Shown here in pieces: positions 55,480 to 64,000 of a DNA stretch of 64,000 nucleotides. A program made the translations under genes and the position numbers. Position 1 is the stretch's first letter; every line of letters begins with the position of its first letter. The notes under the pieces were generated by a model. The model was not told the DNA's origin. It was given only the letters and a program-made list of their open reading frames with translations, and made no database searches. This DNA comes from Marinomonas pontica (GTDB taxonomy: Bacteria > Pseudomonadota > Gammaproteobacteria > Pseudomonadales > Marinomonadaceae): contig NZ_JAODTL010000022.1 of assembly GCF_026191375.1 (NCBI RefSeq), positions 62,001 through 126,000 on the forward strand, written 5' to 3'.

Positions 55480-56724
55480 TTGATTAACTTCCTTCCTGTT
55501 ACTATCGGTTTACGGTACGCCCGAGCAAAGCGCTCAAATCATTTTATTTCATTTATTAGCTTTTCCTCTATAGCTGGTCTTGCGCTTGGGGTGATGGTTC
55601 TTATTACTGTTTTGTCCGTCATGAATGGATTTGACCGGGAGCTACGCCAACGAATTTTAGGTATGGTGCCACATGCGACATTGTGGGGCAGCCCCGTTCT
55701 AGCTGATTGGCGTGACACAGCCAAGCTGGTAGAAAAAATGCCTAATGTGGTGGGGGTTGCGCCGCACACACAAGCGCAAGTGATGTTTCAGTCTGGCTCA
55801 AGTGTACATGGCGCCATACTTAACGGTATTAATCCAGAAATGGAAAAAAAGGTTTCGATTATCGATGACAACATGGCCTCTGGCTCACTGGATGCATTGA
55901 ATGATACAAGTTTTGGTATTGTTTTAGGGGCTCAGTTAGCGAAGATGCTCAGGGTTGATATTGGTGATAAAGTGACGGCAATTTTACCTAAAGCAAATGT
56001 ATCAATTGCTGGAGTTGCCCCTGTTCTAAAGCGTTTTACTGTGGTTGGAACGTTTGAGGTTGGTGCTGAGTTGGACAGCAGTTTGGCTTACATCAATATT
56101 AATGATGCCGCTAAGTTGAAACGTTATAAAGAAGATCAAGTCGAAGCTCTGCGGATTTCATTTGATGATTTGTTTTTAGCGCCATCGCATATTTGGGACA
56201 TCGCAAGGGCGGTGCCTGGACAGAATCGAGTCAGTGATTGGACTCGTACTCATGGTAGCTTGTTTCAGGCTATTAAGATGGAAAAGACCATGATTGGTCT
56301 GCTTCTGTTGCTTATTGTGGCGGTGGCGGCATTCAATATTGTGTCTACGCTGGTGATGGTTGTAACGGATAAAAGAAACGATATTGCTATCTTAAGAACG
56401 ATGGGTCTGACCTCTGGTCAAGTGATGTGGGTATTTATCGTTCAGGGCATGTTTATAGGTATGTTTGGTACATTAATCGGCGTTGTATCGGGCGTTGCTC
56501 TGGCGCTCAATGTAAGTGAAATCATTGCGGCTTTACAGACATTATTTAATGTGCAGTTTTTAAGTGCCGATGTGTATTTTATTAATTACTTGCCTTCTGA
56601 GCTTCAATGGTCTGATGTGGAGTTGATTGTGATCTCTGCTTTCATTATGACGGTTGCTGCGACTATTTACCCTGCTTGGCGTGCGTCAAAGGTCGAGCCT
56701 GCGGAGGCGTTACGTTATGAGTAA
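55480..56724 (+). CDS. lolC: lipoprotein-releasing ABC transporter permease, LolC/LolE family
   Basis: This 414-residue inner-membrane permease, with LolD, moves lipoproteins from the inner membrane to LolA. An N-terminal helix (LALGVMVLITVLSVMNGFDRELRQRILGMVP, shown here in two parts by its LALGVMV and VMNGFDREL segments) is followed by a periplasmic domain of about 220 residues and three C-terminal helices (LLLLLIVAVAAFNIV...). TTG 55480 is the likely start, because AAGGA lies 6 bases upstream and the reading INFLPVTIGLRYARAK then begins as in homologues; ATG 55465 lacks a site. Only this one permease is encoded, whereas E. coli has LolC and LolE, so it may act as a LolF-like homodimer. Confidence 0.9.
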   Translation: MINFLPVTIGLRYARAKRSNHFISFISFSSIAGLALGVMVLITVLSVMNGFDRELRQRILGMVPHATLWGSPVLADWRDTAKLVEKMPNVVGVAPHTQAQVMFQSGSSVHGAILNGINPEMEKKVSIIDDNMASGSLDALNDTSFGIVLGAQLAKMLRVDIGDKVTAILPKANVSIAGVAPVLKRFTVVGTFEVGAELDSSLAYININDAAKLKRYKEDQVEALRISFDDLFLAPSHIWDIARAVPGQNRVSDWTRTHGSLFQAIKMEKTMIGLLLLLIVAVAAFNIVSTLVMVVTDKRNDIAILRTMGLTSGQVMWVFIVQGMFIGMFGTLIGVVSGVALALNVSEIIAALQTLFNVQFLSADVYFINYLPSELQWSDVELIVISAFIMTVAATIYPAWRASKVEPAEALRYE

Positions 56725-57403
56725 TGAGTTGGTGTTAGAATGTCGAGCGCTCTCTAAGCAATATCTTGATGGTAAACAGGTTGTTGATGTCTTTCGATCG
56801 ATTGACCTATCCTTAAATAAAGGGGAGACCTGTGCCATTGTTGGTGCCTCTGGTTCAGGGAAAACAACATTGCTTAATCTGCTCGCCGGATTGGATTTGG
56901 CAACGAGCGGTGATGTGAAATTGGCGAGTGTTTCTTGGTCTAGCATGAAAGACGCCAAGCGCGCCAAAATGCGCAATAAAGAAATGGGGTTTGTTTATCA
57001 GTTCCATCATTTATTGGCTGAGTTTACAGCGCTAGAAAACGTATTGATGCCGATGTGGATTGCCGGACTTGATAAAAAAGATGCCAATAAGCGTGGTGAG
57101 GAACTATTAACGCAAGTCGGCTTAAAAGATCGCTTACATCATAAACCATCACAATTGTCTGGAGGTGAGAGGCAGCGTGTGGCCATTGCCCGTGCTCTTG
57201 CGAACCGACCTGCTTGTGTCTTGATGGATGAGCCAACGGGTAATCTAGATGAAACGACGTCGCTAGAGATTCAGAATCTGATTAATGAGTTGAAATCAAG
57301 CTACGACATGGCCTTTTTGGTTGTGACTCATGATGAAAAGATGTTGGACTGGATGGATTCGGCTTATCGTCTTTCTAAAGGTGCCTTAGAGCCTTTGAAA
57401 TGA
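56717..57403 (+). CDS. lolD: lipoprotein-releasing ABC transporter ATPase
   Basis: LolD (228 residues) powers lipoprotein release. Walker A is GASGSGKTT at residues 43-51, the signature [10 protein letters not shown] and Walker [13 protein letters not shown] follow. The ATG overlaps the lolC end by 8 bases. It closes the pair; no lolE is found after it. Confidence 0.97.
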   Translation: MSNELVLECRALSKQYLDGKQVVDVFRSIDLSLNKGETCAIVGASGSGKTTLLNLLAGLDLATSGDVKLASVSWSSMKDAKRAKMRNKEMGFVYQFHHLLAEFTALENVLMPMWIAGLDKKDANKRGEELLTQVGLKDRLHHKPSQLSGGERQRVAIARALANRPACVLMDEPTGNLDETTSLEIQNLINELKSSYDMAFLVVTHDEKMLDWMDSAYRLSKGALEPLK

Positions 57404-57445
57404 TTTTAGTTGTGTGAGGGGCATTTCGCATGCCTCCTCAGTGCA

Positions 57446-57971
57446 TTACTTTTCAGAGGGTGTGTTGCGTAGTTTTCGTTCTTTCCAGCGTTTTACAACA
57501 TGAAGTCGCCACAGCACAGTGATGGCAGCGTAACTGATTGCACCAACAATCAATCCTGAAACAATGGAGCCAACGTACAAAGGCATCCAAATGTGTTCCA
57601 TTTTATCCCAAATCCATTCAACTGATAGCTGAAAGTCTTTTTCATGGTGGTGACCAAGGATTAGCGAGCCTACTTTGTAGTTAAAATAAAAGACAAATGG
57701 CATCGTCAATGGGTTAGTGATCCAGACTAATGCAATAGAAAGAGGTATGTTTGCTCTAAAAGGGATAGCCCAGTAATGCAGACGCCAGCATTTGAAAAGG
57801 CATTGGAATGAATGCCCAGAACAACCCGTTGAAAAATGCTCTGGCGACAGATTTTCTGTTCAAATGCCAAAGGTTAGCTTCATAAATCTGAGAACCTAGC
57901 AGACCAAGTGCTTTGCTTTGTTTGAGTTTTTCTGGGTTTGGTATGAATTTTTTTAGATAATTCTTCGGCAT
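57446..57971 (-). pseudogene. DUF2062 membrane protein, one frameshift
   Basis: Two minus-strand frames give a DUF2062 protein: the first starts MPKNYLKKFIPNPEKLKQS and reaches QMLASALL. Removing one G (forward CCC at 57769-57771) continues it as AIPFRANIPLSIALVWITNP and TMPFVFYFNYKVGSLILGHH to the stop at 57446. About 175 residues with 3-4 hydrophobic segments result. The gene lies between lolD and comEC, as the DUF2062 gene does in Pseudomonas. Function is unknown. The break is a one-base homopolymer gain, so it is possibly intact. Confidence 0.75.
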
Positions 57972-58014
57972 AATCAGGTATTAAAAAATTAGCAATTTAA
58001 GACAAGGAGGTCTT

Positions 58015-59945
58015 ATGTTACTAAGTAGTTTGTCCATATTGATGGGCGCCATATTGGTGCCGAGCGATTATTTGTGGGCCTATTCTACTCACATCATAAT
58101 CATGTGTCTCTACTTAATATGGACAAAGCGTTTAATAGTTTTCTTTTTGACACTTCTCTCCTTACTTTCAGTATTTTTCCATGAGTTCAATTCACCCGAG
58201 CCCTTTCCTGTCTTTGATGGCGCTATTGTTTGGGTGGATTTTGATGATCGAAAACTGACCTTTCCCGAGCCATTGCTGACGAAATTACAGGGTGCGATTC
58301 AGGGGCAATCCATTGCTATAACCTACCAAACGGCCAACGGTAATTGGCACTCCCAAGATAACTTTACACTACGAGAATTCGCTCCACATACATCAAATCA
58401 GCATGATTCGTTACTTTATAAAGGGCGAACGGCTAGGCTTGTTATACCTGCTAAAGAGGGGGCTTGGTGGCAGCGGCAACTGTATGTCAAACGGCAAGCT
58501 GCACAGATTACAGTCGAATTTGCAGATGGCGAAATAGAACGATTGGATAATAGTCCGTATAACGTTCGAGATAAGTTAACAAATCGGCTCGATAGTGCGT
58601 TGCAAAGCTATGATAGCTGGCGCTTTTCTAAGGCATTATTGTTAGGTCAAAACGACCTGTGGAGTGAAAAAATACTTGGGTCATTAGAACGCTTGGCTTG
58701 GCACATCTTTTTGTTGTTTCTGGGTTGCATACGGGGTTTATGTTCGTCATCGGCCGACTCATTAGTCGAGTCATTTGGCTATTGTTACCTGCAAAAATGC
58801 TCTTGTCGGGTTTGACCCGTTGGCATTGTGATGCTGCGATTGTTATTCCTATGCTGTTTGGATATGCCTATATCACCAATTGGGGCGAGCCAGTTGTGAG
58901 GGCGTCTATTATGTTGAGTGTGTATTTATGTGCTCGAATGTTGGCACTCAAAGCATCCCCTCATGGCATTATTATTTTTGCTTTATGGCTAATATTATTA
59001 GTAGAGCCGAGATCGATTCTAAGTCCTGGTCTGTGGTTGTCTTTCAGCATGGTTTTTCTATTGATTGGGTACTGTCAAACGACGGTTAAATTGTCTCGTT
59101 TGTTGATGGTGCAGCTCATGCTGAGCACTGCGTCTATGGTATTGATTCTTGGCTGGCAAGAGGCCATCTCCAGTGTGTCTATTTTGACCAATGTTGTTTT
59201 GATCCCGTTTGCTGCGTTTGTTTGGTTTCCTTGGGGGATTGCAGCATGTGTTGAAGTGGTTGTTGTGGGTACCGATCTCAGCTATTCAATATTGGATGTA
59301 ATACTGCGCTTAATTATTGATGGTGTTGATTGGCTGGCATTCGAGCTGCCTTTGTTGCCTTTTGAACAATATGCTTCGAGTGCTCCGCGCTTATTGATGT
59401 TGTTTTTGATCGGGTTTTGGGTGTATCAAAGCCCATTGAAGCGGGGCTTGTTGTGTGTGGTGGGTATTTGGAGCACACTGTTTGCTTCTGCTTTTATTGA
59501 AGAAAATGGGGCGAATCTCACCATTTTAAATTCAGATGGTCGCCTCATGATAAAAGATAAATCCACTGTACTGATGGTGGATTCTTGGGCGGCCCATGAT
59601 TTAAATCGGTTATTGTTTGATGGCTATGTCATGCCTGCTCAAAATCGTGTCTATTTGTTGTCTCCGGCCGATATGACAGCAATGACCCCTGAGCAATTGC
59701 TGTCATTGAATGTGTCATGGGTGGTTTTGAGAAAATATGCGTCGACTCAAATTATGGCGATGATGACGGCATTAAAGGTCGATTGGGTCATTGTTGAGGA
59801 TCATGAATCGTTATCGTTTTTCTTTGAAAATGATCGAACAGTTTTGCGACATTCTGCGTGTATCTATTCATTTTTTCTCTTAAAATCTGACACTTGCAAG
59901 CGTGTAGAAAAGTTAGAGAGTGTGTTAAATTACATTCAAACTTAA
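58015..59945 (+). pseudogene. comEC: ComEC/Rec2 DNA-uptake channel protein, one frameshift
   Basis: ComEC transports single-stranded DNA across the inner membrane during transformation. ATG 58015 has a perfect AAGGAGGT. Frame one covers the N-terminal membrane and OB-like domain to KALLLGQNDLWSEKILGSLERL. Adding one G to GG at 58695-58696 continues it as GLAHLFVVSGLHTGF, the ComEC core, followed by several membrane helices. The restored length is about 643 residues. The C-terminal region (ILNSDGRLMIKDKSTVLMVDSW...) lacks the His-rich metallo-beta-lactamase motif of full-length ComEC. It precedes exbB as in Pseudomonas. Confidence 0.8.
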
Positions 59946-59958
59946 TTTGGAGAGCGAT

Positions 59959-60585
59959 GTGTTAGCCTTTATTCAAACTGGTGGTTTTTTCATGTGGCCA
60001 TTGATGGCCTGTTCTATTCTTGCGCTGGCCATTATTTTAGAGCGTTTCTGGACACTTCGAAAATCGGCTGTTGCGCCGAACGGTCTGCTCTCAGATGTGA
60101 TGACACGTCTTCGGGATGACCGTATGACATTGGAATACATCCGCACCATGCAAGCCAAAACTGGGTTGGCGTCTATTTTTGCTGCAGGCTTGTTAAACTC
60201 CAAACACGGTCGTGGTGCCATGAAAGAAAGCGTCCAAGAAGCAGCCAGTCATGTCATCCATGAATTAGAACGTTTTATGAATACTCTTGGGACGATTGCG
60301 GCAATTTCTCCTTTGCTGGGTTTGCTAGGGACGGTCGTGGGTATGATTAAAGTGTTTTCAGTATTGATGGAGAGTGGGGCTGGAAATACCGCGTTATTAG
60401 CAGGTGGTATATCGGAAGCCTTACTAACAACGGCTGCTGGGCTTGGTGTGGCTATCCCAGCATTAATTTTTCATCGTTTCTTTAGTCGCAAGATTGATGA
60501 GCTTGTGGTGACTATGGAGCAGCAATCTACAAAGTTGGTCGATGCTTTGCATGGTGACCGTGATAAGACGGGAGTGGCTCAGTGA
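59959..60585 (+). CDS. exbB: MotA/TolQ/ExbB proton channel protein
   Basis: This 208-residue inner-membrane protein has the ExbB/TolQ pattern: three membrane helices, the first at MWPLMACSILALAIILERFW and the others around AISPLLGLLGTVVGMIKVF and LLTTAAGLGVAIPALIFHRFF. GTG 59959 has GGAG 6 bases upstream. It pairs with exbD (4-base overlap, GTGA). It may energise a TonB-dependent transport or an envelope process; no tonB is adjacent. The place between comEC and lpxK is where E. coli has msbA. Confidence 0.93.
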   Translation: MLAFIQTGGFFMWPLMACSILALAIILERFWTLRKSAVAPNGLLSDVMTRLRDDRMTLEYIRTMQAKTGLASIFAAGLLNSKHGRGAMKESVQEAASHVIHELERFMNTLGTIAAISPLLGLLGTVVGMIKVFSVLMESGAGNTALLAGGISEALLTTAAGLGVAIPALIFHRFFSRKIDELVVTMEQQSTKLVDALHGDRDKTGVAQ

Positions 60586-61004
60586 AGTTTAGACGTCAAA
60601 AAATAGATGACGTTCAAATTAATCTTACGCCATTAATTGACGTTGTTTTTCTCCTGCTCATTTTCTTTATGGTTAGTACAACCTTTAATCAAAGCACAGA
60701 GCTAACAATTGACCTGCCAACAGCCACATCAAATGCACCCAGTACTGATCGTGCTCAAAATGTAGAGTTGGTCATTACCGCAGATGGTCAGTATGTCATT
60801 AATGGTCAGACTTTGATTAACGAAAAAGTCAGTACATTAGTGCAAGGCTTGAAAGAAGTAACAGAAGGGGACTTTACTCGACCTTTGATTATCACGGCTG
60901 ACGCAAAAGCGTCCTATGACATGGTATTAAGGGTGTATGATGCCGCGGCAACCTTGGGTATTACGAAGCTTGCTCATACTGCGCAAAAAGAGCCGATCCA
61001 GTGA
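60582..61004 (+). CDS. exbD: ExbD/TolR biopolymer transport protein
   Basis: This 140-residue protein has one N-terminal membrane helix (NLTPLIDVVFLLLIFFMVST) with the conserved Asp of the proton pathway, then a periplasmic domain. GTG start at 60582 overlaps exbB, and its own stop overlaps the lpxK start. ExbB-ExbD use the proton gradient for TonB or Tol-type motors. Confidence 0.94.
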   Translation: MKFRRQKIDDVQINLTPLIDVVFLLLIFFMVSTTFNQSTELTIDLPTATSNAPSTDRAQNVELVITADGQYVINGQTLINEKVSTLVQGLKEVTEGDFTRPLIITADAKASYDMVLRVYDAAATLGITKLAHTAQKEPIQ

Positions 61005-62038
61005 GTTTGGAATCCTTGTTTACTCGCTCGTGGTACGGTCGCTGCGGCTGGACCCATGTGTTTCGTCCGCTGCAACCTTTGATTCGAAGTCATGTGCGCA
61101 ATAAGCGTCAAGCTTTTCTAGATTTTCCTGAGCGTTCTTACCGGGCACCAGTGCCTGTGGTTGTTGTCGGAAATATCAGTGTTGGCGGAACGGGCAAGTC
61201 ACCCATGGTGGTCGCATTATGCGAACTGCTTTTGGCACAAGGCTATCGTCCAGGGATTGTTTCTAGAGGTCATGGCGTGAAGGTTAAGGCACCCACTCAG
61301 GTTACTCCCGATAGCTCTGCACTCGATGTCGGTGATGAACCTGTCATGCTGGCTCGCAGAACAGCCTGCCCTATGGTTGTTTTCCCAAAAAGGGATGAGG
61401 CGGTAAAGCATTTGCTGGCTACGCACGATGTAAACATCATTATTTGTGATGATGGTATGCAGCACTATCAGTTACACAGAGATATTGAAGTGGCTATGTT
61501 GGACGCATCTCGTGGTCTTGGGAATGGTCAGTTGTTGCCTGTCGGTCCGTTAAGAGAACCTATCGAACGGCTTTCAAGCGTGGATTTTGTTGTCAGTGTG
61601 ACAAGCAAGATGACATTGCCACTACAACAATTGCCAGTCTCTGTTGTGCTTACGGCGCTTGCATCGACAAAGTTGCTGTCTCTGAATGGTGATCTGCAAC
61701 GCGATGCACAAAAAGCGCTGTTGGAAGAGAAATCTTGGCACATTATGGCTGGTATTGGTAATCCTGAACGTTTTCTCGCTACCTTGAGCCAGCTTGGTTT
61801 AGATCTCAACACAGTGACGCATCAGTGGTTCAATGATCATCATGTGTTTACTGCAACAGATATCCCCCAAGAAGGCGCCGTACTTATGACGGAAAAAGAC
61901 GCTGTTAAGTGCAAAGCTCTTGGGTTAAGAAATTCAAATATCTGGTATTTACCCGTTTCTTTGGTGCTACCAGAACCTTTTAAACAGGCTTTTTTAGAGA
62001 AGCTAAACACAATAAAAGCGGTATCTTCTTATGAATAA
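61001..62038 (+). CDS. lpxK: tetraacyldisaccharide 4'-kinase
   Basis: LpxK (345 residues) phosphorylates the 4' position of the lipid A disaccharide at the inner membrane. The Walker A-like [12 protein letters not shown] is near residue 58, and the catalytic pair is seen in [14 protein letters not shown]. An N-terminal amphipathic helix is typical. GTG 61001 overlaps exbD by 4 bases. LpxH at 14762 works upstream in the same pathway. Confidence 0.97.
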   Translation: MSLESLFTRSWYGRCGWTHVFRPLQPLIRSHVRNKRQAFLDFPERSYRAPVPVVVVGNISVGGTGKSPMVVALCELLLAQGYRPGIVSRGHGVKVKAPTQVTPDSSALDVGDEPVMLARRTACPMVVFPKRDEAVKHLLATHDVNIIICDDGMQHYQLHRDIEVAMLDASRGLGNGQLLPVGPLREPIERLSSVDFVVSVTSKMTLPLQQLPVSVVLTALASTKLLSLNGDLQRDAQKALLEEKSWHIMAGIGNPERFLATLSQLGLDLNTVTHQWFNDHHVFTATDIPQEGAVLMTEKDAVKCKALGLRNSNIWYLPVSLVLPEPFKQAFLEKLNTIKAVSSYE

Positions 62039-62228
62039 AACATTATTAGACATTCTAGTTTGCCCTGTAACCAAAGCGTCACTGACTTTAAGCAAAGACG
62101 GCACAGAATTGATCAGTAAAGTGGGTGGCATGGCTTACCCAGTTCGTGACGGTATTCCTGTATTGCTTGAAACAGAAGCTCGCACTCTAACGTCTGAAGA
62201 GCGCTTGGATTCTGGTTCAGCAAAATGA
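62031..62228 (+). CDS. ycaR: Trm112/YcaR-family zinc-ribbon-like protein
   Basis: This 65-residue protein begins [14 protein letters not shown], with [18 protein letters not shown] in the middle. It has the single Cys of the shorter YcaR form, so a full zinc site is absent. In E. coli it lies between lpxK and kdsB; here the next gene is the phosphatase. The start overlaps lpxK by 8 bases and the end overlaps the next gene by 4. Confidence 0.92.
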   Translation: MNKTLLDILVCPVTKASLTLSKDGTELISKVGGMAYPVRDGIPVLLETEARTLTSEERLDSGSAK

Positions 62229-62701
62229 GGTCGTATAAAGTCCTGACTGTATGTTTAGGGAATATATGCAGATCGCCAGCTGCGCAAGGGATTTTAGAGT
62301 CTGTGTCGAATGAGCAAGGCGTTTTTTTGGAATTGGACTCTGCGGGTACGGCGGCCTATCACGTCGGCAATCCACCAGACCCTCGTTCTGTATTCGCTCT
62401 TCAGCAGATCGATATTAATATTGAGCAACAAAAGGCAAGGCAGGTGTCGGTTGATGATTTTTACGCATTTGATTGGATTCTTGCGATGGATCGTGAAAAT
62501 TTGTCCAATCTTCAGAAAATTCAACCTGAAAACAGCCCAGCTAAATTGGTTATGTTTGGTGAGTTTGATCACATCGCTGATTTTGGAGAAGTCGTCGATC
62601 CTTATTACGGTGGTCAAGATGGGTTTGCTCAGATGCGTTCGCATTTAAAGACCATCGCTAACGCTTTTGTTCACCACCTTATTTCCAGCCGAGAAGACTA
62701 A
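62225..62701 (+). CDS. low molecular weight protein-tyrosine phosphatase
   Basis: This 158-residue phosphatase has the P-loop [15 protein letters not shown] (catalytic Cys in C-x5-R-S) near residue 11 and the general-acid Asp in [13 protein letters not shown]. It is close to the Pseudomonas PtpA that also precedes murB. The usual kdsB between ycaR and this gene is not present. It overlaps ycaR by 4 bases. Substrate unknown. Confidence 0.92.
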   Translation: MRSYKVLTVCLGNICRSPAAQGILESVSNEQGVFLELDSAGTAAYHVGNPPDPRSVFALQQIDINIEQQKARQVSVDDFYAFDWILAMDRENLSNLQKIQPENSPAKLVMFGEFDHIADFGEVVDPYYGGQDGFAQMRSHLKTIANAFVHHLISSRED

Positions 62702-62710
62702 GTCCGTCTA

Positions 62711-63793
62711 ATGAAAATGCGATTCAACATAACCGATTTTGCTGCTGTACAAGCAGAAGAGTCCATTCAGGAACAGGTGTCATTGGCTAAGTACAATACT
62801 TTTCGCTTTGACTATCTGGCTGAGTTTCTAGCAACTGCAACAGATTTAGAGTCGTTAAAGGCCTTGTTAGCGTGGGCGAAGCATTTTAAACAGCCAATCA
62901 CTATGATCGGTGGTGGCAGCAATGTATTAATTGCTGCTGATGTACCTGGATTGGTCATCATCAATCGTTTGACTGGCATCAGTGCCAGAGAGCAAGCTGG
63001 CAATCAAGTCAGTCTTACGGTTGCGTCAGGAGAGAATTGGCATCAAGTCGTTGAGCATGCCGTAACACAACACTGGTTTGGTATTGAGAACTTGGCCTTG
63101 ATTCCCGGTACAGCTGGAGCGGCGCCTGTTCAGAATATTGGTGCTTATGGTGTTGAAATTAAAGACGTCATCGCTCGTGTGCAAGTGATTAATACGACGA
63201 CTGGTGATGTGTATTGGATTACTGGGCATGACTGTGGCTTTGCTTATCGCGACAGCCATTTCAAAGGCGTCTGGAAAGGCAGCTTGTTAATCACGGCAAT
63301 TGAATTATCGTTAAAAAAACAAGGGGTGCTACAACTAAATTACGGTGGTTTGTCTGAACGGATAGAAGGCATTCCTAGCCTTGAATCAGTCTTTAATCTT
63401 GTTTGCCAAGTCAGAAGTGAAAAATTACCCGACCCTCTTGCTATAGGTAATGCAGGCAGTTTTTTTAAAAACCCTATTGTTGATCAAAAACAACACGATG
63501 TGTTAAAAGCGCAATACCCAAGCCTTGTGTCATTTCCGTTCGAAGCGGGTTATAAGTTAGCCGCAGGGTGGCTGATTGATCAGGCAGGGTGGAAAGGTAA
63601 AGTGTTTCAGGGTGTTGGTGTATACGATAAACAAGCCTTGGTATTGGTAAACTATTCTGAATCTCTTGCTGATTCGCTGCTCGACTTGGAGGCGCAAATT
63701 AAGCTTTCTGTTAATGATAAGTATGGTGTTCTGTTGGAGCGGGAACCGGTGCAGCTACCTCAATCAGCATACTCAAGTGTTGAGGTAGGTTAG
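62711..63793 (+). CDS. murB: UDP-N-acetylenolpyruvoylglucosamine reductase
   Basis: MurB (360 residues) is an FAD enzyme making UDP-N-acetylmuramate for peptidoglycan. The FAD site is [13 protein letters not shown] and the substrate segment [17 protein letters not shown]. The catalytic Ser is in [12 protein letters not shown]. It is the E. coli-type (type I) MurB. It follows the phosphatase by 9 bases, and murI follows by 1. Confidence 0.97.
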   Translation: MKMRFNITDFAAVQAEESIQEQVSLAKYNTFRFDYLAEFLATATDLESLKALLAWAKHFKQPITMIGGGSNVLIAADVPGLVIINRLTGISAREQAGNQVSLTVASGENWHQVVEHAVTQHWFGIENLALIPGTAGAAPVQNIGAYGVEIKDVIARVQVINTTTGDVYWITGHDCGFAYRDSHFKGVWKGSLLITAIELSLKKQGVLQLNYGGLSERIEGIPSLESVFNLVCQVRSEKLPDPLAIGNAGSFFKNPIVDQKQHDVLKAQYPSLVSFPFEAGYKLAAGWLIDQAGWKGKVFQGVGVYDKQALVLVNYSESLADSLLDLEAQIKLSVNDKYGVLLEREPVQLPQSAYSSVEVG

Positions 63794-63794
63794 A

Positions 63795-64000
63795 GTGAAA
63801 GTGGGTATCATGGACTCCGGTGCCGGTGGTTTGACCATTTTAAATGCGATTCACAAAAAGCATCCTTTTTTGAATTTAGTGTATTTGGCTGACGATGCTT
63901 TCGCACCTTATGGCAGTAAAACCATTGACGAACTGCAAGATAGATTGGTCAAAGTAGGGAAGTTCTTTGAGCGTGAAAAAGTAGATGCCATTGTGGTGGC
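63795..64000 (+). CDS. murI: glutamate racemase (3' end outside window)
   Basis: The 68 visible codons begin at GTG 63795 ([20 protein letters not shown]) with AGGTAGGT upstream. MurI converts L- to D-glutamate for peptidoglycan. DSGAGGLT holds the substrate-binding Asp-Ser, and [13 protein letters not shown] is the next conserved part. The gene lies 1 base after murB, so the two are probably co-translated. The second catalytic Cys lies beyond the edge. Confidence 0.93.
   Translation, partial: MKVGIMDSGAGGLTILNAIHKKHPFLNLVYLADDAFAPYGSKTIDELQDRLVKVGKFFEREKVDAIVV

Noticed and set aside
1..64000. CRISPR arrays, tRNA or rRNA genes, insertion sequences, prophage or toxin-antitoxin pairs
   Set aside because: I read for spaced direct repeats, tRNA T-loop patterns, transposase motifs and small two-gene units and found none I could support.

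Overview
The window looks like a chromosomal segment of a marine gammaproteobacterium, most probably Marinomonas or a close Oceanospirillales relative. This is inferred from protein style, moderate GC and gene order: several blocks match the Pseudomonas arrangement as I recall it (usp-hypothetical-topA-DUF6586-lexA; yceF/yceD-rpmF-plsX-fabDG-acpP-fabF; lolD-DUF2062-comEC-exbBD-lpxK-ycaR-ptp-murB). It is almost entirely housekeeping DNA. I see no rRNA, tRNA, CRISPR array, prophage, insertion sequence or integron.

Layout. 1-2247: an alpha-glucosidase (cut by the window edge) divergent from a frameshifted sugar-type MFS transporter, with a LacI-family-like operator between them. 2261-7660: a LysR regulator divergent from leuCDB-asd (leucine and aspartate-family synthesis). 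8103-11466: a ribosome hibernation factor and a large AcnB of the type I associate with Bacteroidota. 11854-14699: a membrane protein joining a degenerate kinase to a degenerate formylglycine-enzyme-like domain, then miaE and an unknown gene. 14762-17560: lpxH, ppiB, queE, queC. 17846-20906: glnS and cysS. 20970-26295: usp, three or four poorly known genes and topA. 26401-29217: lexA and dinG facing apart over two SOS boxes. 29327-36609: rhlB, selO, gpsA, DUF4389, sixA, a hydrolase, DUF4892 and a patatin. 36596-42454: yceF, then the yceD-rpmF-plsX-fabDG-acpP-fabF lipid cluster. 42493-45481: an unknown gene, the YadGH-type ABC exporter and queF. 45548-49073: a choline-O-sulfate cassette (choX, betC, LysR). 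49077-51975: an AEC transporter, a LysR regulator and an aldo/keto reductase. 52033-57403: bcp, dapA-bamC, purC, lolC-lolD. 57446-64000: DUF2062, comEC, exbBD, lpxK, ycaR, a low-Mr phosphatase, murB and the start of murI.

The genes work mostly in amino acid supply (leuCDB, asd, dapA), fatty acid and phospholipid synthesis, outer membrane building (lpxH, lpxK, lolCD, bamC), peptidoglycan (murB, murI, dapA) and tRNA modification (queC, queE, queF, miaE).

The main technical message is that six genes carry seven frame breaks, each explained by one base too few or too many in a homopolymer run. Several are normally conserved genes (bamC, comEC, yceF). Sequencing error is more likely than real decay, so these genes may be intact. 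The most biologically interesting items are the pseudokinase/pseudo-FGE membrane protein, the Bacteroidota-like AcnB, an apparently leaderless yceD mRNA and a ComEC without a recognisable nuclease domain. I found no convincing wholly new multi-gene system.
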